From Paenibacillus tarimensis (GTDB taxonomy: Bacteria > Bacillota > Bacilli > Paenibacillales > Paenibacillaceae), in contig NZ_JAKGAO010000004.1 of assembly GCF_021532315.1 (NCBI RefSeq), forward strand, positions 186,001-250,000: a DNA stretch of 64,000 nt, written 5' to 3'. How positions within the stretch are numbered: the stretch's first letter is position 1; every line of letters begins with the position of its first letter. The notes beneath the pieces were generated by a model, which made no database searches, was not told the origin of the DNA, and worked only from the letters and a program-made list of their open reading frames with translations. Below, piece by piece: positions 26,486 to 33,640 of this stretch. Made by a program: the position numbers and the translations under genes.

Positions 26486-26518
26486 TTGTTAACCTTTAAT
26501 TATTATATCGGTTAACCA
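26486..26518 (-). promoter_or_regulatory. BirA operator upstream of bioY
   Basis: Inverted repeat TTGTTAACC, 15 bases, GGTTAACCA on the + strand, the Bacillus BirA operator pattern. A TATAAT (minus strand, 26507-26502) with TTAAAA 18 bases upstream lies within it, so bound BirA would block the bioY promoter. The site is in the 107-base divergent intergenic region and might also affect the ECF genes. Confidence 0.88.
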
Positions 26519-26571
26519 AAATGGATTTTAACACAGGTTTATGGATTCGGGAAGAGGGCCGGTGATATTTC

Positions 26572-27447
26572 TTGACGATAGCTGAATCACAAGCACTTCA
26601 GTTAATAGATGTAAATGTATATCTGTCTGATCAGGCGGACGGCCAGGGTAAGGAAGGGGAACGGGTCCACCTGCTCAGCGCGGTCACGATGGATATTGAG
26701 CCGAGTGAGTGGATCCAGCTGGTCGGTCCCAACGGGAGCGGCAAGAGTACGCTCGGCATGCTGCTTGCTGGGCATTCCGAACGAATTGCCCAAGGAAATG
26801 CTTCGGCGGAAGGGGTTATGATCCGGGGATTTGCCGGGGAATGGCCGCTTCCCGTCGTTACGCAGGACCCTGAAGCATCGATTGTTGGCCAGACACCGTG
26901 GGAGGACCTGATTCTACTGCTGGAGCAGCAGGGAATGGCGACTGATGATGTATTTCTAGCGGCTGAGGAATCCTTGAAACGCTGCAGTCTGTGGGAGCTG
27001 CGGGATAGGAAGGTTGAGACGCTCTCTGGCGGCCAGAAGCAGCTTCTGGCGGCTGCCGGCTGTCTGGCCTGCGGTGTTCCCCTTCTGCTGTTTGATGAAG
27101 CAGATACGATGCTGGACGCCACATCCATGGAGGCTGTACGCTCAGCGGCGCGAGAGTTATGGAGGAACGGGATGACGATCTTATGGATCTCTCATCGTCT
27201 GGACGGGCTGCGGCATACGGACCGGGTCGTCGGCATGGAGAAGGGGCGAATTGTTTATGATGGTCCTGTAGAGGCCTTTTATCAACCCGGCCAAGGGACT
27301 GGGCCCTCACCTTGTACACGGCTCGGTTATGAGCCGCCTTATTCCGTTCAGGCAGCCTTGGAGCTCAATAGGCTTGGTTTCCCGCTAACCCCTCTGCCGC
27401 TCTCGCCGGTCATGCTGGAAGAGGCGGTGAGAAGCCTTGGCGGCTGA
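26572..27447 (+). CDS. ECF transporter ATP-binding protein
   Basis: ABC ATPase of an energy-coupling-factor transporter, 291 residues. Walker A GPNGSGKST, Q-loop with TQDPEAS, signature LSGGQKQ, Walker B PLLLFDEAD and an H-loop SHRLDGL are all visible. TTG start is supported by a GGTGA-type site 8-9 bases upstream and no better alternative. The gene overlaps the next by 11 bases. Its divergent neighbour bioY suggests a biotin role (BioM-like), but ECF ATPases may serve several S components, so the symbol is withheld. The signal-loop LSGGQKQLLAAAG is normal, so the protein should be active. Confidence 0.88.
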   Translation: MTIAESQALQLIDVNVYLSDQADGQGKEGERVHLLSAVTMDIEPSEWIQLVGPNGSGKSTLGMLLAGHSERIAQGNASAEGVMIRGFAGEWPLPVVTQDPEASIVGQTPWEDLILLLEQQGMATDDVFLAAEESLKRCSLWELRDRKVETLSGGQKQLLAAAGCLACGVPLLLFDEADTMLDATSMEAVRSAARELWRNGMTILWISHRLDGLRHTDRVVGMEKGRIVYDGPVEAFYQPGQGTGPSPCTRLGYEPPYSVQAALELNRLGFPLTPLPLSPVMLEEAVRSLGG

Positions 27448-29179
27448 TATACGCGTAGAGAATTTAACGGTAACTGCAGATGGCGCTTCTGGAAGCAAGC
27501 TGCTGCAGGGGATCAATATTACTTTTCATGCTGGAAGAACGACGTTGATTACAGGAGCCAATGGAGCGGGGAAGACGACATTGCTCGAGTCGATAGCCGG
27601 TCTGCGCACTCTGGAATCTGGCACTGTCCGTTACGGAGATTATCCCTTATGGTCCGAGGGCAAGCTCCAGCAGCGCGCTCTGCTGGAATTCGGGATAGCG
27701 CAGCAGCGCTCGTCCAGCGGCTGGTTTCGCCAGACCATCCGCGAGGAGCTATCGTACTCGATGCACCCGTATAAGATCGCGGAGGAGCGGCTGGAAGCGC
27801 GAATGGTGCGCTGTCTGGAGGAGTTTGGCCTTGAGCCGGCAGAGCAGATGCTGCAGCGTGAGCCATGGTCGCTGAGCGGGGGACAGCAGAGGAGGCTGAC
27901 GCTGGCCTGTCTGACTGCTGCAGAACCGTCTTGGCTGCTCCTGGATGAACCGACCGCAGGTCTTGATGATGAAGGCATCTCCCTGTTAAGACGGCTCCTG
28001 AACAGACAGGCGGAACGGGGAGACGGAGCGGTTATAATCACACATGACCTGGATGCTCTATGGCAGGTCGCAGACGACATTGTTGTGCTTGAAGACGGCC
28101 GAATACGCGAAGCGTGCTCAGCGGCCGAGTGGGCGGAGCGATTTTCCCGGGATGAAGAGTATGCTGCAGAAGGAGTGCGGCTGCCAGAATCCGTACGAAC
28201 GGCTGCACTTCTACGTATTAAGCGTGGGGAGCTTGCAGGGGAGAAGCGAATGGCGGGGACTGCTAAGCCGCTGAGTGCTGCCGAGCTTGCTGCTGTAATT
28301 GCCCGAAGGGTGAAGGATGGAAGCGGCGGCAAGATGTATGAGCGGGAAGCAGTTACAGCAGCAGGAGATGCTGGCGGGCAGGCTTATGAAGCAAAATCGC
28401 ATAGTCATCTGCCAGTGGATAAGACAACTAAGCTGTGGGAACGCTGGTCACAGCGGGATCCTCGCGCCCTATGGCTGGCTTACATACTTGTATCATTCGG
28501 CCTGCTGATTCAGCAGACCTGGATCGGTGCAGTGCTTGGATTAGGGGTAGCGGCAGCCGTGGCGGCATGCTTATTTCCGCTGGTGCGGCCCTTCAGAGTA
28601 TTGATCAAGATGTACCTGGCTGCACTTGTGGTTACACCGGTAATTGCAGGTCTGGAACTAAATCCTCCCGGCTTCTCGCTTGCAGATGCAGAGCCTCCGC
28701 TGTTCCGGCTGTTCCGCCTGTTTCAAGTCATGCTGCTGGGTCTTCCTCTGCTTGGGCTCATGACACCCTTCAAGCTGCAGCGGGCAATTGAACAATCACT
28801 GCTGGCGCTGCGGCTTAATCCTTCAGCTAGCAGAGCAATCGCGCTGATGATTTCTCTATTATTCCGTTTCATTCCGCTGCTGCTCAGCGAGTGGGCGAGA
28901 TTTTCCAAGATAGCAGTCGCAAGAGGAAAGCAGGCGGTTATGCCGGGCAAGGTGCCGATACGTATGCTTCATACTGTTATTATTCCCTATATGCATGCGC
29001 TATTAAGGATGGCGGATCTGATGTCGAACTCGCTCGAAATCAGAGGCTTCGGGAATATGAAGCGTGTCAAGCGCGCAGTGAAGCTTAAGCTGGATCGCAG
29101 GGATGCCGAATTCATTGCTGCGGCAGCAGGAGTTATGCTCCTGCTTTGGAGCGCTGCCTTGCTGCAGCGGTTCCTGTAA
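27437..29179 (+). CDS. ECF transporter ATPase-transmembrane (A-T) fusion protein
   Basis: Fusion of 580 residues. Part one (about 1-230) is a second ABC ATPase with Walker A GANGAGKTT, signature LSGGQQRR and Walker B WLLLDEPTAGLD. A polar linker (about 230-335) leads to part two (about 335-580), a CbiQ/EcfT-type transmembrane protein with several helices and the coupling motifs ARG (in AVARGKQ) and RG (in LEIRGFG). No stop or frameshift lies between the parts. Start TTG 27437 overlaps the upstream ATPase gene by 11 bases, with GAGGCGGTGA upstream. Together with the first ATPase and an S protein such as BioY it would make a complete transporter. Confidence 0.88.
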   Translation: MAADIRVENLTVTADGASGSKLLQGINITFHAGRTTLITGANGAGKTTLLESIAGLRTLESGTVRYGDYPLWSEGKLQQRALLEFGIAQQRSSSGWFRQTIREELSYSMHPYKIAEERLEARMVRCLEEFGLEPAEQMLQREPWSLSGGQQRRLTLACLTAAEPSWLLLDEPTAGLDDEGISLLRRLLNRQAERGDGAVIITHDLDALWQVADDIVVLEDGRIREACSAAEWAERFSRDEEYAAEGVRLPESVRTAALLRIKRGELAGEKRMAGTAKPLSAAELAAVIARRVKDGSGGKMYEREAVTAAGDAGGQAYEAKSHSHLPVDKTTKLWERWSQRDPRALWLAYILVSFGLLIQQTWIGAVLGLGVAAAVAACLFPLVRPFRVLIKMYLAALVVTPVIAGLELNPPGFSLADAEPPLFRLFRLFQVMLLGLPLLGLMTPFKLQRAIEQSLLALRLNPSASRAIALMISLLFRFIPLLLSEWARFSKIAVARGKQAVMPGKVPIRMLHTVIIPYMHALLRMADLMSNSLEIRGFGNMKRVKRAVKLKLDRRDAEFIAAAAGVMLLLWSAALLQRFL

Positions 29180-29219
29180 GGCATCACACTTATGATGGTT
29201 ATACAGCGGATAATGAAAG

Positions 29220-29261
29220 ACAGCCAACAAGCGGCGAACCAGCTGCATGTTGGCTGTTTTG
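29220..29261 (+). terminator. Terminator after the ECF genes
   Basis: Perfect 10-bp stem ACAGCCAACA/TGTTGGCTGT (29220-29229, 29248-29257) followed by TTTTG. Confidence 0.75.
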
Positions 29262-29297
29262 TTAATGCTCCGCTGCCTTTCCTCGGAAGGCTGATCT

Positions 29298-29432
29298 TTA
29301 GAACCAGCCCGCCCGCAGGATGATGACAAGCAGGATGAAGAGAACCAGGATAATGCCTGTATCCGTCCAGAGACCGCCGCCGACTGGTACGCATCCTGCA
29401 GCCGCGCCTGTTCCGCCAACCGGATATGCCAT
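29298..29432 (-). CDS. YjcZ-family small sporulation protein
   Basis: 44-residue peptide: a Gly/Ala/Val-rich N-terminus (MAYPVGGTGAAAG), then a membrane helix (about residues 27-42, IILVLFILLVIIL) and the tail RAGWF. This layout fits the YjcZ/YjeZ family of tiny sporulation membrane peptides, whose FxLIVVLFILLIIV-type core it shares. The ATG follows GGGGAGGG at about 7 bases on the minus strand. A sigma-K-like promoter lies upstream. It is the next gene after gerPE in the same direction. The function of the family is unknown. Confidence 0.75.
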   Translation of the reverse strand: MAYPVGGTGAAAGCVPVGGGLWTDTGIILVLFILLVIILRAGWF

Positions 29433-29452
29433 GGAAAATCCCTCCCCACTCA

Positions 29453-29480
29453 TGTTTGTGTAATCCGGGTCACACAAACA
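29453..29480 (-). repeat. Inverted repeat in the yjcZ leader
   Basis: TGTTTGTGT (29453-29461) and ACACAAACA (29472-29480) are exact reverse complements with a 10-base gap, covering the likely start-point region of the yjcZ transcript. It could be an mRNA hairpin or a protein-binding site. Confidence 0.5.
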
Positions 29481-29505
29481 CTATATGCGGGAGCCTGCTG
29501 CAGGT
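29479..29505 (-). promoter_or_regulatory. Sigma-K-like promoter of the yjcZ-type gene
   Basis: On the minus strand AC (29505-29504), 16 bases, then CATATAGTG (29487-29479); the sigma-K pattern is AC, 16-17 bases, CATANNNTA. Eight of nine -10 positions fit. Confidence 0.5.
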
Positions 29506-29530
29506 TTGGACGTATGCCTGTATCAGCCAA

Positions 29531-29938
29531 CTATAGCAATGATGCTTGACCACCTACAATTTTGATCTTCTTCAGCCTGGCCTCCGCATCGACCTCACCA
29601 CAGCTTCCGACAAGCAGCAGGGAGGAGCCTGCCATTGCGGTTATGCTCACAGTTCCTACCCGGATTGCGTGATTGACATCTGTTTTGAAAAGGGTAACTG
29701 TACCAGCCTCGTCAGCAGCTTCGGCTAACGACTCAGGCCACTCCGGCCTTGGCAGCTGGAAGAGAGGGTGAGCGGGAAAATACAGCTCTTCTGCCCAGCC
29801 ATTGTTTGTTTCATCCAGTACTTCGATTCCTCGAAATCTGGGCTCGAATTGCTCCTGATCGCCTATGCGTACGGCACTGCTTAGTGACACATCAATAATA
29901 GACAGCATGCCGATGATCGAGGTTCTGCGCAGTGACAT
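29531..29938 (-). CDS. gerPE: Spore germination protein GerPE
   Basis: Fifth member of the gerP operon, whose products let small germinants pass the spore coat. The 135 residues begin with the family pattern SIIGMLSIIDVSLSSAVRIGD, a beta-rich repeat shared by GerPA, GerPB, GerPD and GerPE. ATG 29938 overlaps the gerPD stop by one base (TAATG), with AGGAGGA upstream. It is the last gerP gene here: no gerPF follows. Assignment to GerPE rather than another paralogue rests on order and length. Confidence 0.8.
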   Translation of the reverse strand: MSLRRTSIIGMLSIIDVSLSSAVRIGDQEQFEPRFRGIEVLDETNNGWAEELYFPAHPLFQLPRPEWPESLAEAADEAGTVTLFKTDVNHAIRVGTVSITAMAGSSLLLVGSCGEVDAEARLKKIKIVGGQASLL

Positions 29939-30267
29939 TAGTTGTTGTCCTCCTGAAGATTGTGCAGTGCCTCGGCCCAAAACTGCTCATGCAGCATTTC
30001 CAGTGTATCGGCGTTACCTGCTTCCCACTCGTTCATGGATTCCCAGAAGGACATGCTTGTATCGGGAGGATCAAGCTGTTCGTCCAGCGGATCTGGAGCA
30101 CCTAGCGGAGCCAGCGGTAAGCGTACCAGTGAATCAGCAGGCGAGTCAGAATAGGAATACAGGCTTATCCGATCTGTATCTCCCACCTGAACCAGGGATG
30201 AAGATGAAACGTCGACTATTTGTATGGTCCCAACGGTTAGGCTGTGATTTATGATATGTACCTGCAT
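29938..30267 (-). CDS. gerPD: Spore germination protein GerPD
   Basis: 109-residue GerP protein. The first 35 residues (HIINHSLTVGTIQIVDVSSSSLVQVGD) carry the GerPB/GerPD pattern; the rest is an acidic, low-complexity C-terminal extension with E, D, P and W, which makes it longer than B. subtilis GerPD (about 58 residues as I recall). The ATG at 30267 is preceded by AAGGAGG at 8 bases. It is followed by gerPE with a one-base stop/start overlap. Confidence 0.75.
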   Translation of the reverse strand: MQVHIINHSLTVGTIQIVDVSSSSLVQVGDTDRISLYSYSDSPADSLVRLPLAPLGAPDPLDEQLDPPDTSMSFWESMNEWEAGNADTLEMLHEQFWAEALHNLQEDNN

Positions 30268-30311
30268 TAGCTGTTCCTCCTTCGTAGTCAGCGGCAATCG
30301 GCTGCCGATTG

Positions 30312-31007
30312 TTAAGGAGTACCGGTTGAACCGTCTTGATTATCATCGGGACTGCTGCCGGCTATCCTATCCTTCAACTTAAGCAGATACAGCCGGATAG
30401 CCTGCTTGAGATCACGGATCGTCCGTGACGCGGCTTCCTGCTGCCGGGTTATCGTCCCGGGCACATCGGAATTTGAATCCTCCTGAAGCTTGCTCCAATA
30501 GTAGCGGGCTCTTGTTGCGGCCTGGCCTTTGATATCCCGCACAATCAGTCTGCGATGATGCGCGTCAAGTGTTATCTCCTGTTCCTGCTCCAGATGCTCG
30601 ATATCATGCAGGGCCTGGCTGTCGATGAAGAACGACACGCGCTCTAACACCTCTTGAAACGCTTCTTCCTCCTCTTCATGGACAGGCGGAACAGCCTGCT
30701 GGTCGGAGACGCCAGGTTTATCCGGCACCGCCAACTGGTCAATATTCTTTGAAAGCTCGGTTCCTGGCGGAGTCATGCCAATATTTAATGTTCCTTCAAG
30801 CTGCTGAATCTTTAGCTGATCAAAATGATATTCCAGCCGCTCTACCGTGTAGAAAGGCTTTCGTTCCAACTCGCTTATTCTTTGCTCAAGTGATGCTATG
30901 CGGCTTTCCATTGCTTGAAGCCGGGCTTTCTGTTCCAGAATAACATGATGCATATTGTGCCAGTATTCATACCATGCCGACCACGAAGCTTGAGGATCAT
31001 GAACCAC
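30312..31007 (-). CDS. gerPC: Spore germination protein GerPC
   Basis: 231-residue protein with a predicted coiled coil near the N-terminus (about 15-50, ESRIASLEQRISELERKP) followed by FYTVERLEYHFDQLKIQQLEGTLNIGMTP, the conserved GerPC core. The rest is acidic and helical. The GTG start at 31007 is supported by AAGGAGG 7 bases upstream. GerPC is the only non-paralogous member of the operon and probably a scaffold. Confidence 0.85.
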   Translation of the reverse strand: MVHDPQASWSAWYEYWHNMHHVILEQKARLQAMESRIASLEQRISELERKPFYTVERLEYHFDQLKIQQLEGTLNIGMTPPGTELSKNIDQLAVPDKPGVSDQQAVPPVHEEEEEAFQEVLERVSFFIDSQALHDIEHLEQEQEITLDAHHRRLIVRDIKGQAATRARYYWSKLQEDSNSDVPGTITRQQEAASRTIRDLKQAIRLYLLKLKDRIAGSSPDDNQDGSTGTP

Positions 31008-31021
31008 GTTTATACCTCCTT

Positions 31022-31222
31022 CTAGGAAGGATTAGGGAGCGGGACCAGCCCTAGGGTTGCAGACTTCGCCAACAGTCCCCCGCTGGCAGAATCAGGTGCT
31101 TCGTAGGCATGAGACAGAGCCCTGATTGATCCCGCACTTCCAACCTGCAGAACGGAAGAGTTAGTTATATTATTCACCCGCAGCTGTTGAATGGTAATAT
31201 GCTGATGCACAGTCAGATTCAT
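31022..31222 (-). CDS. gerPB: Spore germination protein GerPB
   Basis: 66-residue GerP protein. VHQHITIQQLRVNNITNSSVLQVGSAG matches the GerPB pattern, with SSVLQVG as the shared core of the paralogues. It starts 5 bases after the gerPA stop with no strong ribosome site, so translation is likely coupled. Confidence 0.82.
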   Translation of the reverse strand: MNLTVHQHITIQQLRVNNITNSSVLQVGSAGSIRALSHAYEAPDSASGGLLAKSATLGLVPLPNPS

Positions 31223-31227
31223 GGCAG

Positions 31228-31455
31228 CTATACCACTTGCGCTTGATTATTGGCACTGTCTTGGACATCGGGGTCCACTGAATTTGTTGCACTTAAGGCA
31301 TTATTAGCGTTCGTTAATGCTCCTGTCAGAAAGGAGCCTGATCCGGCGTAAGCTTTGGATGTACTGTTGGGAGAGAGTCGCAGCGCATCACCGAATTGAA
31401 CGATGCCGGAGGAACCGACACTCACTATATTCACATATCCAACAATTGCAGGCAT
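31228..31455 (-). CDS. gerPA: Spore germination protein GerPA/GerPF family
   Basis: First gene of the operon, 75 residues. The start MPAIVGYVNIVSVGSSGIVQFGDALRL and the later AYAGSGSF and DPDVQDS are the GerPA/GerPF signature. Named gerPA by its place ahead of gerPB; GerPF is a close paralogue and cannot be fully excluded. GAGGTG precedes the ATG by about 7 bases. A sigma-K-like promoter lies about 50 bases upstream. Confidence 0.8.
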   Translation of the reverse strand: MPAIVGYVNIVSVGSSGIVQFGDALRLSPNSTSKAYAGSGSFLTGALTNANNALSATNSVDPDVQDSANNQAQVV

Positions 31456-31501
31456 TGATACACCTCATTTCCGGCTTGGTGCCGATATTCAAGACTTATA
31501 C

Positions 31502-31530
31502 TAACTATATGCAGGCAGTAGCCCAACAGT
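31502..31530 (-). promoter_or_regulatory. Sigma-K-like promoter of the gerP operon
   Basis: Minus-strand AC (31530-31529), 17 bases, then CATATAGTTA (31511-31502). In B. subtilis gerP is transcribed in the mother cell by sigma-K. Eight of nine -10 positions fit CATANNNTA. Confidence 0.55.
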
Positions 31531-31651
31531 TCCAGTATTGGCGGGATTAATAGGCTTGGTGCGTATGTCCCTGTAGTTCCCGTCCGCAGCAAGTCAGAAT
31601 AAACTATTCTTGTCGTTAATGATGAATGGACAGGAACAGAGGTGAGGATTT

Positions 31652-32122
31652 ATGCCGGAAAAGGATCAGAAGGCGGGCGGCAGCCCGCTAGATTTTAACC
31701 GTATAGAGGAGTGGCTGGAGCATCAGGGATTACTTAAGGGGCTCGGTATGTTCAGCTCTGCGGACTGGATTAATGAGATGGTAGGCAGGGCAGTGAGCGG
31801 CTCGCTCCCCAAGAAGCCTAGTGCTATGAACGGTAAGATGCGCCCCTCCGAGAAGCAGCCTGATGTTTTTGAAACCCACCGTTTTGTTATCGTTAAGTTC
31901 CAGCTGGCAAGAGATACCGACTTTTCGGCAATTCGGGTTTTTGTCCGGCCGGACCGGGTAAAATTGTCTGGAATGCCGGAGGGGGATCTTAACACTGATT
32001 TGCCTAGGCTAGTCGTCCCATCAAGTGCAAGAGCGTTATACAGCTCAGGTGTGCTTCAGATCAAGATTAAGAAGAGACGTATGGACACTGGTTATGTAGA
32101 AGTTGGAATTCGTTTCGAGTAG
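31652..32122 (+). CDS. Hsp20/alpha-crystallin-like protein, spore-associated candidate
   Basis: 156 residues. The C-terminal half (about 72-156: FVIVKFQLARD, IRVFVRPDRVKLSG, RALYSSGVLQIKIKK) has the beta-strand rhythm of an alpha-crystallin domain, but the classical GVLxV-type signature is weak (SGVLQIKI). The N-terminal half is helical. Bacillus has degenerate Hsp20 proteins in the spore coat (CotM, GerT), and the divergent location next to gerP suggests a similar role; this is inference. The ATG has GAGGTGAGG about 6 bases upstream. Confidence 0.65.
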   Translation: MPEKDQKAGGSPLDFNRIEEWLEHQGLLKGLGMFSSADWINEMVGRAVSGSLPKKPSAMNGKMRPSEKQPDVFETHRFVIVKFQLARDTDFSAIRVFVRPDRVKLSGMPEGDLNTDLPRLVVPSSARALYSSGVLQIKIKKRRMDTGYVEVGIRFE

Positions 32123-32248
32123 TGAAGATATTGTGGACAACCGCACAAGTTTTTTGCCAAATTATTGTGTACATGCTGGCGGTTCACAGGCATTTCCCTT
32201 ATAATGCAAATTATAAAAACCTGTACCGGGTAAGGGAGTGTTGAAGCT

Positions 32249-32449
32249 GTGTCGCTCGTGGATGTTAGTGATGTTTCCGCCGGCCTGTTTATAACAGGGG
32301 CGGTCTTTATACTGCTTATTTTCTCGCTTCTCAGTCTTGGCATACTGCGTATGTTTCAGCTGCGGTATAAGGCGGGCTGGATCTCCTTCGCAGGGGCGGT
32401 CGTAAGCTCAATTGTATTCGGGTTTATCCTGGACCGTTGGTTCATGTAG
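32249..32449 (+). CDS. Small two-helix membrane protein, unknown
   Basis: 66 residues with two hydrophobic segments: about 11-32 (GLFITGAVFILLIFSLLSLGIL) and 44-60 (ISFAGAVVSSIVFGFIL), joined by a basic loop RMFQLRYKAG that should face the cytoplasm. GTG start behind a GGGAG element about 14 bases upstream, so the start is less certain. I do not recognise the family. Confidence 0.6.
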   Translation: MSLVDVSDVSAGLFITGAVFILLIFSLLSLGILRMFQLRYKAGWISFAGAVVSSIVFGFILDRWFM

Positions 32450-32487
32450 CCGGCGCCCAAGCAGGAAACGAACTGAGGAACAGACGA

Positions 32488-32544
32488 CAGACAGCCCCCG
32501 TGTGATGTCCCTGGTTAAAGGGACACCTTCACGGGGGCTGTCTG
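32488..32544. terminator. Large GC-rich hairpin between convergent genes
   Basis: A perfect 15-bp outer stem (32488-32502 with 32530-32544) encloses an inner GTCCC/GGGAC stem (32507-32511, 32520-32524). Neither side has a T-run, but the place between two convergent genes suggests a two-way terminator. Confidence 0.6.
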
Positions 32545-32562
32545 CGGTTACGCTATGCAGGG

Positions 32563-33090
32563 CTAAACCCCGGAATACTCAGGAGTAGGTGTAGGCTCAC
32601 CGGATTCTGCATACCTCGCATCGATATACTGTCTGATTTCGGGAATGGACAATCCTTCCTTCTGCTTCATAACAGCGGTAAATGCAATGTCCAGACATGT
32701 GCCGCAGCGGGTTCCATGATCATCCCATACAATGGCTCCGTCTTCACTCGCTTCATAGATGAAGCAGTTCCGGCTGCTGATGTGGCCTGCTATAGAACCG
32801 CACCCACAATAACATGGAATCCAATCGAGGAGGTCGGAGTGTTCTGCCGCAAGGCGGTATACATTCACAAGCTCCTCAGGCTTGGCATTCAAGAAGGAGG
32901 GGAGCTCGTCTGCAGACGCTGTTGCTTCCCGAAGATCTCCGTTAGCTGCAGTATGGCTTTGGTGATGCTCCGCATGATGTCCAGCTGTTTCTGAAGGCTG
33001 TTCCGGCTGGCTGGGATTGCTTCCCCCACAGGCGGAAATCAGAAGGATAAGTACAAGGGCTGCAGAGATGCCCGAAAATTTCATTCTCAC
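32563..33090 (-). CDS. PCYCGC-motif lipoprotein
   Basis: 175-residue predicted lipoprotein: hydrophobic signal (about 7-20) and lipobox ISAC, then a histidine-rich spacer (AGHHAEHHQSHT). The core contains PCYCGCG followed by a second Cys (RNCF) and a third group CGTC, the arrangement of the PCYCGC-motif protein family found in Bacilli and other Firmicutes. Five conserved cysteines and the spaced histidines suggest metal or redox chemistry outside the membrane; the function is not known. GTG 33090 has AGGAG about 10 bases upstream; ATG 33084 is the alternative. Confidence 0.75.
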   Translation of the reverse strand: MRMKFSGISAALVLILLISACGGSNPSQPEQPSETAGHHAEHHQSHTAANGDLREATASADELPSFLNAKPEELVNVYRLAAEHSDLLDWIPCYCGCGSIAGHISSRNCFIYEASEDGAIVWDDHGTRCGTCLDIAFTAVMKQKEGLSIPEIRQYIDARYAESGEPTPTPEYSGV

Positions 33091-33236
33091 TTACGTTCAA
33101 CTCCTAACATTGTGATGTATAATACAATTTTACTATGTTGACCGTCTAGCCGGTATTCGAATAATTGTCCAAAATGTGAACTGCACAGACAAGCGTTCGC
33201 TGGTTAGAAGGTTAATCGGGAAAAGGATGGGATCTG

Positions 33237-33455
33237 ATGTATACACTGCTCTGGTTTGGTTGTAATATCTGTTTTGTTGCTCTGCTGATTCTCTTCTTGT
33301 TTCAAAACCGCAGCTATCAGGAGGCTCGCAGCAGCGGCGATACTGGGAGGGCGGCGGTGCTTAACCGGCGGCGGCTGCTGTCTGGCATGATGGCGGTTGT
33401 CGCCTTTGTGGCGATGGCAGCTGTCCTGCTGATCGACATGCACTTGAATGGTTAA
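33237..33455 (+). CDS. Small two-helix membrane protein, unknown
   Basis: 72 residues with a helix at about 5-22 (LWFGCNICFVALLILFLF), a basic cytoplasmic loop (NRSYQEARSS...LNRRR) and a second helix at about 49-66 (GMMAVVAFVAMAAVLLI). The ATG has AAAAGGA about 9 bases upstream. It is divergent from the PCYCGC lipoprotein gene. Family not recognised. Confidence 0.6.
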   Translation: MYTLLWFGCNICFVALLILFLFQNRSYQEARSSGDTGRAAVLNRRRLLSGMMAVVAFVAMAAVLLIDMHLNG

Positions 33456-33461
33456 CGGCTA

Positions 33462-33534
33462 GCCCTGGAATCTACATTTCATACTTTTTAATACTTTTTT
33501 ACGCAACTTTTACGTTTCCAGGGCGTTTAAGGGA
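33462..33534 (+). repeat. Inverted repeat with long AT-rich loop
   Basis: GCCCTGGAA (33462-33470) and TTCCAGGGC (33526-33534) are exact reverse complements around a 55-base T-rich loop. It may terminate the upstream small gene or structure the leader of the next gene. Confidence 0.4.
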
Positions 33535-33640
33535 TAGGTCTGCACAACAGGGAAGCGAGCACGGCAAGATGGAGTCCTTGAAGCTTACTAGCGAATGGGG
33601 CTTGCGATCTAGAGAAATCAGAAGGTGAAGGAGACGAAGC

